From Tetragonia tetragonoides (taxonomy: Eukaryota > Streptophyta > Magnoliopsida > Caryophyllales > Aizoaceae), in assembly GCA_038025085.1 (NCBI GenBank), contig CM076141.1, forward strand, positions 13,332,001-13,396,000: a stretch of 64,000 nt of DNA. Direction: 5' to 3'. Shown here in pieces: positions 1-13,226 of the stretch (positions are counted from its first letter, which is position 1; every line of letters starts with the position of its first letter). The notes below the pieces were generated by a model. It was not told the DNA's origin. It worked only from the letters and a program-made list of their open reading frames with translations, and did no database searches. The translations under genes were made by a program, and so were the position numbers.

Positions 1-857
1 ATCAAACTTACAACCAAGCAACCAGCAGGGTAGAGTTCATATATTTCACCAAGAGAACATGTCAAAAAAATGTAGTAATGCACTTTAATTGTTGCTACAG
101 TGACAGCATTGACGATTCGTAGTCAAGGACATTATTTTTGAACACAAGGTATTGAAAAGTCCCATAGACATCCAGCTTCCAAGTGTACTCGTGTTAACCT
201 TAGCCATAGCTTTTGTAACAAAACATGGCGAGTTGAAAGGGGTTTTAAGTGGCCAAGTAAAAAAAAGAAAGGGGTTTTAAGTACGAGCTGGAGCAATGCG
301 CAAACGGTAGTATACTTGTTGTATACCAAGTTCGGCATGCCACGCAGAGAAATTTGGGCTGATTCGAGTTGCTGGGGTATTTGGGCTGAATAAAAGTTTG
401 GACTGGAGCATGAGCGCGGCAAATGAGGCTATACATGCACGAGTGCATATAAAATTTAACTGAGCAGGAGAGTGTTTTGAACACTTAGCCTGAGAAGAAG
501 TTGGATGGGTTATCCATCCTAACACCTATCCACAAGGACCACAATCCTTTGATCACAAGTTGATGAAAGACTGTTATCAATGGCGACACGGGCAATGAAA
601 AAGAACTCATACAAAGATCAACAATACTAGTAAATAGCAGCACGCCAGCAATTGGGCAGCGAATGAAGATATAGACTGAGCAGTAATTTGAACACAACTT
701 CCGACAACAAAAAGGTAGAACAGCTAGCAGAAACAACCCATTTTAACTAAGCTACAAGAAATGTCAATATTCAAATGTCTGACACTGAAGATTAAAGATC
801 TAAACCAAAATTTTCTCCCAAACAGACAATGTCCAATGTTGACCAACATCCATAAAA
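1..857. other. 3' flank of eL32, no gene recognised
   Basis: This stretch lies downstream of the minus-strand eL32 gene and would include its 3' UTR. Open frames up to 96 codons occur on the minus strand, but none shows a recognisable domain and their composition is simply AT-rich non-coding DNA. I see nothing else I can name. Confidence 0.5.
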
Positions 858-2707
<1,850 letters not shown>

Positions 2708-2713
2708 TTTTTC

Positions 2714-2885
2714 TACAATATCAAAACAGATAAAAAAAATCAACACTTTCATAAAATAAATTCAAGTTTTATTAAATAAACCAATTCCATTTCTCAAATT
2801 ACCACACAAACTGAAATTGAATCAGCAGCAAGAGATAGAGTGAGAGAGAGGAAGAGAAGGGGGGGAGAGAGAGAGAAGTGCTTAC
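2714..2885 (-). other. Leader (5' UTR) intron of eL32
   Basis: Reading the minus strand, a GTAAG donor sits at 2885-2881 directly after the TCTCC leader, and a TTGTAG acceptor ends at 2713, six bases before the ATG at 2707. The interval is CT-rich (GA-rich on the plus strand), as in plant leader introns of highly expressed genes. It is inferred from splice signals only, with no transcript evidence. Confidence 0.6.
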
Positions 2886-3010
2886 GGAGAATAGAGTGGC
2901 GCAGAGAAACCCTAAAAATTCTCTTACAATTTTCGGCCAAAAATGGCTTTTATACTTATTTCAGTTGTTAGGGCCTTTATTGGGCCTGTTTTTGAAGGGT
3001 CCAATGGTTT
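2886..3010 (-). promoter_or_regulatory. eL32 core promoter with TATA, telo-box and site II motifs
   Basis: On the gene strand there is a TATA box (TATAAAA, plus-strand positions 2948-2954), followed by a leader carrying a telo-box, seen as AAACCCTAA on the plus strand at 2907-2915. Upstream lie paired GGGCC-type site II elements at 2971-2976 and 2981-2987, with a further candidate near 3022. Telo-box plus site II (TGGGCY) is the established signature of plant ribosomal-protein promoters and couples expression to cell growth. Confidence 0.75.
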
Positions 3011-5843
3011 GGTAGATCTTGAAGCCCACAATGTAACTTCAACGTAGCAACGAAAAGAAGATAGAAGAACCCGTAAATTTTTTAAGGGTGAATTGTTCAG
3101 CTTAAGTACTTACGTTCACCTGACCTTAGTAACTAAAGATGGCTATGACCCGGATTAGCCCGAGGTAAGACATGGGCCCGAAAAAATTCGGAGTAGTTTT
3201 ATTAATGGGGTAGATTTGGTGCAAATAAGATTAGTCTTGTCCCTAGTGGTATTCTAAGCCAAACGCATCTAGAGACATATTCGACTATTCTTCAGCGAGC
3301 TCAAGTGCAATAGCTACTATGGTGGTCAAATGAGATTCAGGGAGGTGAAATGATAATATCTCTTTCTATCTCTCTTTCACCAAAATGTGTTCACAAATTT
3401 TGAATCTTATTGCATTTAAGTTGAGATTCCCTCGTAACCCCCTAGTTGTGGGTTGCTTCATAATAATTTTAAAAAATGGTGAGCACCAAATTCCTTCGTT
3501 CTATGTAACTTTGTCAACCTAAATGGCTAGTGTTCTAACTTATAAGGCCTCATTTATTGGGGAGGAATGATGATTATATTGTAATCCACTATTTTATTTT
3601 GGCAAAGGTGGAGGCAGAAATGAGAGAGGCGACAGAGCGTTACTGAATGCATGACCGAATGTAATCTCAATTGTTTTAGCCAACAATAACGCTCATCTCA
3701 TCTCTCTCCTTTTTGTACATAGACTACCCCCACGACAAGAGCTGATATATATTGTTTGATTGGAGGCTCATAAACGATTCTCGAACTGGTTTGCACGCAC
3801 AATTTACAAGTTTGGGCTCAGTATAGTGACCCTGATAACATATACAAGACCCGTGGCTCCGTGAGTTTGTCCTAACTGCACTACCACTTTTGCCATATAA
3901 GACTCCCAAGAAGTAAGGTAAATCTCCATTCAATCTCTACTCTCTCTTACCTTTTCATTATATTATCTTTTGTTCATCCATATGAGATCTAACTTCACCA
4001 TTGCAGGGAAATTCCTTACCCTCCCTCAATTGTAATTTGACTTGTTGTACAAGTGTCGTCGAGGCTCCCTCAAAATGAATGGCCAGCACTATTTATTAAT
4101 ACATCCCTGAAACAATATTCATAAAGAGTGTTAAGTACAATAATCCACCAATAATCTAGAACAAGAACAAACAATTTAAAAGTAACTTGAAAAACTATTA
4201 TTAAAATCACGGTAAGATAAAAAAACTCACTAAAAAGTTCATATATTTCTTGGAACAATGAATCTAGAAAGCAAAACTAAAAACTACTAAATTTAAGTAG
4301 AACTCAAGCAAAACAACGAGAAAGGAATGACCAAAAATCACTCCCCAAGGTTCTCACTTCCCCAAGAGATAAGCGATTTCCGGCCAAAACAAAGTTTGAT
4401 TAGGGAAAAGGAGTGGGAAAAGGGAGAGAAGGAAAGCTGGTCAGCTGGATACGGTTCTCATTCGTTAAATAAATAAATTATTACAATTATAACGAAGAAA
4501 AAAGACTCCTTCATATTGTGAATTTTCATAATATAATATAGAGGTTGAGTGTAGTTGAATGGTAGGAACACATTCATTCTTAATTGAGGTCGGGGTTTAA
4601 ATCTCGGTTTGGGCATATAGCTATCTTAAATTAAAACTCTTGGCTGGTTGGTGGCTGCCCTATCCTTTGTGCTACTTACAAGTCAGTACGGGGAGATAGT
4701 CACCGAAATCGACGGTGAATACCGTGAACCCAATAAAATAAAATTTATATAGATCAAGGTTGACAAGGTATTGTGCATGAACCTGATTAAAAAGTAGAGG
4801 AGATTTGCTAGCTCTAAGAAATCTGGACACCAGGACGTGCACTTATCTAAAAATCTTTTAGGCAACACCTTAACAAAAAATAAATAAAAAAATTGAAATA
4901 ATTCAGGTATGAAATCAGGAAGTTCTTATTTCTGAACTTGTCAAAAACGAAAAATCCATACAAGTCAGATTCCTTCTTATCAGACACTTTCCTTAAATGA
5001 CTTTAATCCAAAGTTTTGCAAGTTTACTTTTTTTTTTTTTACTGGTTTAATCATTTCCTTGATTTTCACATGGAAATCCAACAATAATGTTTGGATAGTG
5101 AAATAATAATGCTTTTCTTCTCTGGATAGTGCATCAATTTCATCCCTTCGGTTTGTTCTACTATACCAAGTCTTTGAAACTTGTCTATCTGAAAATTGAT
5201 GGTAAGGAGATTCTTTAATTCCTCTTTGTACAAAATAAATTTTTGTATCTTAGAAATACATAATTTTATGTGTTCTTTGGCATCAAACATCAAAATTTTC
5301 TAGTTGATTAGGATTTTGAACTACTATAACACCAAATTGGATCCTATATAGTGACGTTAGAGAACAATCTTGTTATATTTCTCTATCACTCTCCTCAAAT
5401 TGTTTTAATTTCCAAAATCATCCCCTATTTTCAGGGTAAATAGAGGTACTTTTCTCTACTGGCCTGTGACAGTAGAGGATCCCGACTATTCTATAACTGC
5501 ATGTTCTTTAATTTGGAAACTGCTCAAATCAGAACTTTCAAGTTGATTAGTATTGTGAACTAACTTCTATAACTACATGTTCTTTGGCAATTGCTCACAT
5601 CAACAGCTTCAAGTGTAAAAGTGTAAAATTTCTATCTCCTTTCAAACTTACAGGGAGAAATTCTAAGAGACATAGTTATCTGAAATTACATATTGATTCT
5701 CATTATACTCTTGTGTTTGAGTACATAAACCATTTTGTCCTTGCTTTTAATTTGTTTCCTGAAATTATTTCCTTAAAAATTAGATATTTGAGAGCATGTT
5801 ATTATATTGCCTTATTCATTCCTTTTACTGAAAGCAGAACAAA
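3011..5843. other. Intergenic region between eL32 and NPF genes
   Basis: This is 2.8 kb of AT-rich DNA with no open frame of recognisable content; all frames are short. It holds one tRNA-like SINE candidate (4545-4640, listed separately). The 5270-5615 part contains imperfect direct repeats around TGTTCTTTGGCA and AGTTGATTAG just upstream of the transporter gene. A run of 12 or more T occurs near 5029-5040. The eL32 and NPF genes are divergent, so both promoters lie here. Confidence 0.5.
4545..4640 (+). repeat. Possible tRNA-derived SINE fragment
   Basis: The segment TAGTTGAATGGTAGGAAC resembles an RNA polymerase III A box, and GGGGTTTAAATCTC about 35 bases later resembles a decayed B box (GGTTCGANNCC). 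This spacing is that of tRNA-derived SINE heads. I cannot see a tail or flanking duplication, so it may be a chance resemblance. Confidence 0.3.
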
Positions 5844-8197
5844 ATGGGGAACAATGGAAGAGAAGAGCACATCGATTGGCAGGGAAGAAAAGCAGTTCCA
5901 GGAAAACATGGTGGCTTTAGAGCAGCTAGCTTTGTTTGCAGTAAGATATATAATAACATAAATCAATTTACTAAAAAAAAAAACACACTTTTAGCTATTG
6001 ATGATTTATGTTATTCATATGAATATATGATAAATAATTATTCAATGAATTAACTATTTTGTGCAGTTGTTGAAGTACTGGAAAACATGGTGTTCCTATC
6101 AAATGCCATCAATTTCGTAACATATTTCCTAAAGGCCATGCATTATCCAATTGCTAGAGCATCAAACATGGTGACAAACTTTATGGGAACGTCGTTTTTG
6201 CTCACTATCTTTGGAGGTTTCATTAGTGATTCGTTTCTGGGTAGATTCTGGACCTTTATCGCCTTTTGTACACTCGAGTTGGGGGTATGCTTGTCACTCT
6301 TGTCTACTATATGTTCCGAAAATTTTCAGGTGTTACGGTATCATTTAGCATATATATAAGTTCTCACTATGTCTCAATATGAGTAAGACTTTAGCAGTAC
6401 AAGATTAGAGGTATTTATGTTATATAATGCAGGGACTGGTTGTGCTAATAATCCAAGCTCAATACAAAGTATTCCAACCAAAAGGAACAGAAACACCTTC
6501 TCAAGCACAAGAGGCAATTCTGTACACAGGACTGTATGCAATGGCATTTGGGATTGGGGGTGTAAAGGCAACTTTACCAGCACATGGTGCAGATCAGGTG
6601 CTCGTCGAGGATGATCGTGGTGATTGTAATAGTAATGGTGATAGTCACAGCAAGCATAAGCAGCCCTTGACTAGCTTCTTCAATTGGTTCTTCTTTTCGC
6701 TTTGTACGGGTGGTCTTTTGGCTGCTACATTCATGGTTTGGATTGAAGAGAACAAAGGTTGGGATTGGAGTTTTAAGATATGTGCTGTGGCTTTAGGCCT
6801 AGCTTTGCTAGTTTTTGTATTAGGTGGTCCTATCTATACGTATAAACGTCCTAGTGGAAGTCCTGTTACGCGAATTATTAAGGTGAGAACTGATGCCAAT
6901 TCTCCTAACATGTTCTGTTTCCTGTGAGAACATTATTTGCATCAATTTATCCTTTTTTTGGAACAATCATTATTCGAAAATTGACTATGATTCCTGTATC
7001 ACCATATTGAAGGTTTTAGTGTCCGCTACTCGAAATTGGAAAGCATCAACTCAGGTTGCAGACAGAGTTGAGAGAGCAAGTCATGAACTGTCCCAACACA
7101 AGTCCAAGTGAGTTTCAAACATCATCTTTTAAGCAGCACATAAATCAATATATGCACAATATGTTTCTGCTACACATATCAATTACTATTAGGGGTGCCC
7201 AAAGGGAGCGTAATCCCTGTTTTACATATAAAGATTAGTGTCATATAAAGTTAAGTTACATTGACCCATCATTTGTTATACTGCAAATTATATATGCAGG
7301 TTCTTGGATAAGGCATTAGCTGACAGCTCTATAAGTGCATCTCAAGTGGAAGAAACAAGGACTTTTCTTAGCCTTCTCCCAATATTTGCATCCACAATCA
7401 TGATGAACTGCTGTTTGGCACAACTTCAGACATTCTCGGTACAACAAGGGAACATCATGAACAAGAAGATCCATAACTTCACCATTCCTACCCCATCCTT
7501 AACTGTTTTTCCCTTGATTGTTATGCTCTCTTCCATACCCATTTATGAGCTCTTCGCTCGCTTTTTTGGTGATGAATTCTCTAAGAAAAGGAAGTTGTTG
7601 CGGCCTCTCCCTCGCATTGGCTTAGGACTGGCATTGGCTTCAGGGTCTATGGCTGTGGCTGCTGCTGTTGAAGCCAAGCGCCGTCAGGCTGCCTACAACC
7701 AGGTAAAACATCTCAACTCGTGGTATTTATAATATGGTTTTTGGTACAACTACTCTCTAATTTTAATTCAAATTGTAGGAATTGCTGACCCACAGAGTCA
7801 ACCAAACATTTTCCGATCTTAAAATAGACCGACTAATATATGATGTTTGCTTGGAAAACAGATGACATTGTCAGTGTTTTGGCTAGTTTGGCAATATCTT
7901 CTACTAGGAGTATCAGACATGTTAACACTAGGAGGAATGCTGGAATTCTTCTACTCACAAGCACCTCCAAGCATGAGAAGTATCTGCACCGCCTTGTCGT
8001 GGTGCTCGACATCCATGGGTTATTTCATCAGCTCAGTCCTGGTTTCTCTCTCGAGCGCTGTTAGTGTCCATTTTGGTTCCCCTTGGCTTGGTGGTTCTGA
8101 CTTGAATCATAGCAGGCTAGACCTATTTTATACCCTTCTTTGTGTTGTTAACTTCATTAATTTTCTCAACTATCTTTATTGGGCTAAAAGGTATTAG
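5844..8197 (+). CDS. NPF (NRT1/PTR, POT) family transporter, six exons, NPF4-like
   Basis: Proton-coupled major-facilitator transporter of the plant plasma membrane; family members carry nitrate, peptides or hormones. Exons 5844-5940, 6067-6329, 6433-6882, 7013-7107, 7300-7702 and 7862-8197 join in phase to 1644 nt (547 residues plus TAG), the expected length, with GT/AG at every border. Family hallmarks appear in order: DWQGRKAVPGKHGGFRAASF at the N-terminus, NMVTNFMGTSFLL and GGFISDSFLGRFW in early helices, ATLPAHGADQ, a hydrophilic loop rich in Asp/Ser/Lys, WIEENKGWDWSF, and LEFFYSQAPPSMRS near the C-terminus. Helix 1 reads EVLEN rather than the common ExxER proton-coupling motif; ExxEN is, to my recollection, typical of subfamily 4 (hormone-type NPFs), so I infer NPF4. 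The substrate cannot be read from sequence. The start in this frame was chosen because the alternative Met frame lacks the family N-terminus. Confidence 0.93.
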
Positions 8198-8314
8198 TGA
8201 CTTTGATTCAAGTACCTAACTTCATTAAGGACACATTATTGGTTGGCTATGCTTTTTGGCTCCCATTGCAAGTGTTCTAGTTTTCTTTTAAGAGGAAAAA
8301 AAGAATTAACAAAC

Positions 8315-8433
8315 CTCTCGTATGAGGCCGCCTTAATGTAAGGTTATGTTTATTTATATACAAACATGACGTTGGCATAAGCCTATATAAACTTGTATGA
8401 GAGGCCTCACCTTGAGGCCGCCTCATACGAGAA
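8315..8433. repeat. Small inverted-repeat MITE (CTCGTATGAGGC family)
   Basis: The 12-bp termini CTCGTATGAGGC (8317-8328) and GCCTCATACGAG (8420-8431) are perfect inverted repeats. They flank about 90 bp containing a CATGACGTT motif. A second, shorter and more diverged copy with the same termini and the same internal CATGACGTT lies at 33565-33649. Superfamily is not assigned because no clear target duplication is visible. This copy sits just past the NPF stop codon, so it may lie in its 3' UTR. Confidence 0.6.
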
Positions 8434-9943
8434 TTTGTGTTTTTCAGGTAAGTCTTTTACTCACTACTTTTTCTTTTTTATTTTATTATGTTTAATCTAT
8501 ACAATCATGCGGTTTTAGATGTGATGTTTTTTTACCAACTTAATGAAAGTGGGTCGCTATTCAAAACTTTCTAGCAATCTGGTGATGACTTTCTTCTTAT
8601 ATGCGGGTTTTTTTTTTCTTTTTTTTTTTGGATTAGTTACTTTAGACAAGGCTACAATGACAATCTCATACTAATAATATTACTCCAATTTACAACACCA
8701 ATATTCACGTACATAAAATTAAAAGGACTAGAAAAAAAAAGAGATGATAATTCAACGACTAAAATATCATCATGATTTTGAATGGTTTCATTTTTGGTGC
8801 TAAGAATGGTTGGACTTGAACATGAGAAAGTAATAGTATACGTAATTAACAGCAAGTGGCCAAAACGGCAAGACCTTTTCCATGTCTTAGAGGTCTCAAG
8901 CTCGGAATTTTTTGATCTCATATATACAAAAGACTAATTAAGCACCACAAGATTTATATGTTGTCCAATTATAAAATTGTACATGTACTCGATCAACAGC
9001 ATGTATCATGCCACAAACTACGTACAGGATTCTATAAAAACATGCGTGAAACTTCACCTCTACTCTCAGATCTCCTTGGGGAAAGGTTTGACTTTCCATC
9101 TTCCGTTTTAATATATGTGCACCCCATGGAATTTTTATTTATTTCTAATAAGATGTTTTATTGAAATTTTTTTTTATTCCATTATGTATTTTAAAGTATC
9201 TCTAATGGTGGTTTCCTAACATGGATTTAATTTAGTAACAAAATATTTTTATAAAAAAATATAGTCAGCGTGAAATCTCTCTAATAGCTCTGCACGATAG
9301 ATATTGTGTTCTTCCTCCTTTATGTTCCCAATCTTAACATGAAACGCCCCCCTCTTTTATTTTCTTTTTTTAGTAAGATCCTCCTTTCTTGTGTGTTGAT
9401 GAATGTTAAACTACTTGAAAGCTTTTGATTTCCCCCCTATGCTACTAAAAATTGACAGTTATTGGGCGTGATTTTGGAATTGCAATTGGTCTTAGCCACC
9501 CCCGAGCTTTGGGTTTTGGAAAATAAAGGTTTGACTTTGATAAAAATAAAATAAATAGGAGAGAATAAAGGTATTATACAAGGTAAAAGTAACAATAAGT
9601 CATAAACAAAAAAACAATCTTAAAACAATTATTTGAATAGGTAGTGAAAAATCTTATAAAAATAAGAGGCAATTGCATACATACATTGCATATAGAGTAG
9701 GATTATTGCTGAAATGATAAGTGGTGCATGAACAAATGAAATGGCAATTAGCAAGCCATATATGAATCATTAAGTTTAATTATCAATTAATCATTGTGGA
9801 TCTAACATAGTACTACATACCCTAATATAACCATTTCCTATAACTCAAAAGTCAACCCATCTTAAAATATAATTAACTCCATAATATACACATTTCAAAG
9901 CCACTACAAAGTACAAACCACATTCCATATTTCCCTTTCCTCT
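8434..9943. other. Intergenic, AIR12 upstream region
   Basis: AT-rich DNA of about 1.5 kb with poly-T runs (near 8607-8630). No coding frame resembles a known protein; the longest open frame, 89 codons on the minus strand, looks like chance. It contains the distal promoter of the AIR12-like gene. Confidence 0.45.
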
Positions 9944-9954
9944 TATATATATAA
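9944..9954 (+). promoter_or_regulatory. TATA box of AIR12-like gene
   Basis: TATATATATAA lies 58 bases before the ATG at 10012, after a CT-rich stretch. This spacing leaves a leader of roughly 30 bases, normal for a plant TATA-type promoter. Confidence 0.65.
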
Positions 9955-10011
9955 CCCTCCCAATTTGGTCCCAACATACCATACTAACATTATTCATCAG
10001 ACCAACAAGCA

Positions 10012-10770
10012 ATGGCTTCTCCTTATTCTCCCCTCATCCTAGTTGCTCTTTTCTCTTTCCTAACCCTACAACCAGCATTCTCTCAACCTCCAACATGTAA
10101 CTCCAAAACATTCTCCAACACAAAAACCACCTATGATAACTGCAATGACCTTTCTACCCTCAATGCCATCCTCCACTGGACCTATGACCCGACCCAATCC
10201 TCGCTCATGATGGCCTTCACCGCCCCGCCACCCAGCCCAAATGGATGGGTTGCGTGGGCCTTGAACCCGACATCCACCGGCATGGTTGGGGCCCAAGCGT
10301 TGATCGCTTACAAGCCCACACCAACAGGCACTATCTCAGTTGCCACGTATGACATTCAATCTTACCATGCTCTTGTCAAAGGCCCAATTTCATACAATGT
10401 TACTGATATCTCAGCTGAGGAATCTAACGGTGAGATCACCATCTTTGCCACGTGGACACTTCCTAATGGTGAATCAGAAGTCAACACAATTTGGCAAGTG
10501 GGCCCTGTGGTCAACGGTAAGGTTGGTAAACATGAATTTCAGCCTGCTAATTTGGACTCCAAGATGACCCTTAATCTTGTTGGTGGGCTCAGCCTTGCGC
10601 CTGTTGGTGCCCCGGTTGGGTCTCCTGCTGAGGGACCCGGACCCGTTTCCGGAGGCGATATGACCACCGGAGCTTCGGCCCCGGGTCCCACCACGGGTGG
10701 GGCAGTAAAGAGCTTTGGGGTGTCTTGTGTTGGTGTTGCTTTGGGGGCTCTTGTTGCTGCCTTGTTTTGA
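10012..10770 (+). CDS. AIR12: AIR12-like DOMON protein, GPI-anchored apoplastic b-haem protein
   Basis: 252 residues, single exon. Residues 1-24 form a signal peptide ending PAFS, and a DOMON domain follows (about 45-180) with LHWTYD, GWVAWALNP, TGMVGAQALIAY and IWQVGP. AIR12 binds one haem b through a Met and a His; here Met91 (in TGMVG) and His174 (in KHEFQ) are in the right places. After the domain comes a Pro/Gly/Ser-rich linker (195-230) and a hydrophobic C-tail (235-252), as needed for GPI attachment. The protein acts outside the plasma membrane in ascorbate- and quinone-linked redox, likely paired with membrane b561 proteins; such a gene lies at 60420-62745. A broken paralogue lies inverted at 32346-33077. 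No disabling change is visible here. Confidence 0.93.
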   Translation: MASPYSPLILVALFSFLTLQPAFSQPPTCNSKTFSNTKTTYDNCNDLSTLNAILHWTYDPTQSSLMMAFTAPPPSPNGWVAWALNPTSTGMVGAQALIAYKPTPTGTISVATYDIQSYHALVKGPISYNVTDISAEESNGEITIFATWTLPNGESEVNTIWQVGPVVNGKVGKHEFQPANLDSKMTLNLVGGLSLAPVGAPVGSPAEGPGPVSGGDMTTGASAPGPTTGGAVKSFGVSCVGVALGALVAALF

Positions 10771-11934
10771 TCAAACAGAGTATTATGGGACTCGTTTTTT
10801 TGTTTCTTTTTTCCCCCTTGTTGATAAAGAATTCTACGTTTATAACTTTCACTTTACATAAAGACATCACATGTTACATTTATTTTCAGTAATTATTATG
10901 AGGATGTATACTTACTTGAATCATCAATGTGCTGAAATTTGAGTTTATATATGGTTCCCCTTGCCTCTAATATTAGTGGCCACTAATGTATTGTAATTTG
11001 TATCTATCTTCAAACATTTGACTTTTGTGCTATTGTGAGTTTTGGTTACTTATTGTAGACTATTCATCACATTGTGTAGTGCAGAACAAAAAAAAAAATC
11101 GTGCCCACCAGTTATGTATGAAAATGACTTATAAGTTTGAATGGTCACACATTTAGTCCACACTCGGATAGAGTGCTTGTGATGATGAGCATGATTGCAT
11201 TACCAATTATCGTAAGTTACCGAACTACGGACACGACAACATCGTTGAAATGCAATATATTAAAATTAAACTAATCGAGTAAGCTCTAAAGAATACCCCT
11301 TAATCAATTTTAGAATTGTTTGCAGACGATAATATGTATTGATTCATTATTTCATTGAAATTCTAAAGGAAAAAGGCTAAATTGAAATTGCATTAACTTA
11401 TTAGATCTTAGAATACACTTAGGAAAAGAAAATGTCAGAAATGATGTTGTCAAGATAATAATCCATAGTAATACTCCATCAGAAATGTGCAATCAATCAT
11501 GTCACGCGGTGCCTTCACCACATTGGCCGCATTCCTCGTCAAGATATGTGCACTTAATTGTTGCAATTGATAGAAAATAACGTGGGATTGTCTAAGCACG
11601 AATCCCAAATCATATTGCACCAAAAGAATAATTCCAAATCATTTATAAACTGAGAAAATGAACCTGATTTAGGATAAAGAATGATTGTACTCTGTTTATA
11701 GCCAAGATTATTCTAAAGACACAATTTCCACCCAAAAACTGACTTGTAGTAAATTGTACTTAATGATATTAATAGACAGCTTGTATATAAGGTCAATAAC
11801 TGGAGCGATTAATGATTAAGACATATAATTATGGGCACATGCTACTGCCTAAAGTTTTGCAGAGAATTTTGGCAATTCACAAGAATTTTTATTTTTGAAA
11901 GAGACATACTTACGTTACATATATTCCACACTGA
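10771..11934. other. Intergenic, AIR12 3' flank
   Basis: Contains the AIR12 3' UTR and about 1.1 kb of AT-rich DNA. I see no open frame with recognisable content and no clear repeat ends. Confidence 0.5.
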
Positions 11935-11990
11935 TTTTTATTTATTTATTTATTTTTATTTTTTTTTTGCGAAAGAGGGCTAATAGCTCA

Positions 11991-13226
11991 TTACATAATA
12001 ATCATTCTAGAAAAAGAAATTCCTAACACATCATCCTGGAGGATGTTGATGACACCAGTTGGTAGAGTATCAAAAATATGGAGTCCAAGCGGGAGTTGAA
12101 TGCCATAGTTTGCGAACCAATCCGCAGAGCGGTTTCCTTCATGATAAGTATGCACCAGAGGAGTATGCCATTGCCGTTGTAGCAGCTCCCGGCCTTTCTC
12201 AATAATTCCCTTGTTTGGATTATTCATGCTCACAGGATTGTTAAGGAGCAGAATCGCCACTTCTGAGTCAGTTTCAATGCACACCTTCTTAAATCCTTTA
12301 TCCCATGCTATACTAAGACCCTTAATGATAGCCACTAATTCAGCCCTGACCGAGTTACACACTCCCAAGTTGATTGCAAAATCAAAAGAGAAATCACCTG
12401 ATTCAAAACGAGCAATATCACCTCCAGCAGCCAAATCCGGATTAGATATTATTGCTCGAGATAAGAAATCATACTTGTCATTGGGAATGCTCTCTGTTTT
12501 GCCAAAACAACCGCTATTTCTCCAGCGCCAAATCCACCATAAACAAGTTGCAAATGTTTCCGGCCACTTATTAGCAAAGGGATGATTCTTTGCTGTCAAG
12601 TTCTCTAGTAGCCAGTCCTGCATATTTTGCTCTTCAAATACCAGCTTGTTATGTGTTGGAACAAAAGAATCCCAAATAGCAGACACATGGGGGCAATCGC
12701 GAAACAAGTGATCAACATCTTCCACCTTACCCTCACAACAAATACAAAAGGGATCATTAGCAATCCTCCTTCTGTATCTGTTAAGATTAGTCATAAGGCG
12801 ATCATGCAGAAGCAATCAAATGAAAACTCTGATACGCTGGGACGTTTGCAAGCTCCAAGCTAGCTTCCATTTTGCATCAACAATATCCCCATCTTCCTTG
12901 CGTATGATTGAGAAAGCTGAATTGAACGTGAAATTACCTGAGCTTGAAGGTCCCCAAGTAAAGCTATCCTGCATATCCGGATTGTTACCCACTTCCATAG
13001 AAGCAATTTTTGCTAAAATATACTGAGGCGGAGCATCACAAAACTTATCCCATAGCCATCCTTGCGAAAAATCCCAAAATAATTGTATACTGTCATTTTC
13101 ATTTCTTCATCTGAGATTTGTCGTGAGGCTGAGTTGATCAATGGGTCATCATCTACCCACATGTGTGACCAAAATAATATATTCAGGCCATTACCAATGT
13201 TCATTCTCGTCCCTGCTAGGAGGACC
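11991..13226 (-). pseudogene. LINE ORF2 C-terminal part: zinc-binding region and RNase H
   Basis: The frame 12815-11991 (274 codons) holds the zinc-binding segment (ICCEGKVEDVDHLFRDCPHV) and then a plant-type RNase H domain with SVRAELVAIIKGL, CIETDSEVAI and the His-containing HEGNRSADWFAN segment. Frames between 12816 and 13226 continue the linker (for example FTWGPSSSGNFT) but in other phases. Such RNase H tails are common in plant L1 LINEs. The first RNase H Asp region appears eroded, so the domain may be incomplete at its N-terminus. Confidence 0.8.

Noticed and set aside
5584..5961. 125-codon frame overlapping NPF exon 1
   Set aside because: Different frame from the NPF start; the family N-terminus (DWQGRKAVPGKHGG) is in the frame starting at 5844.
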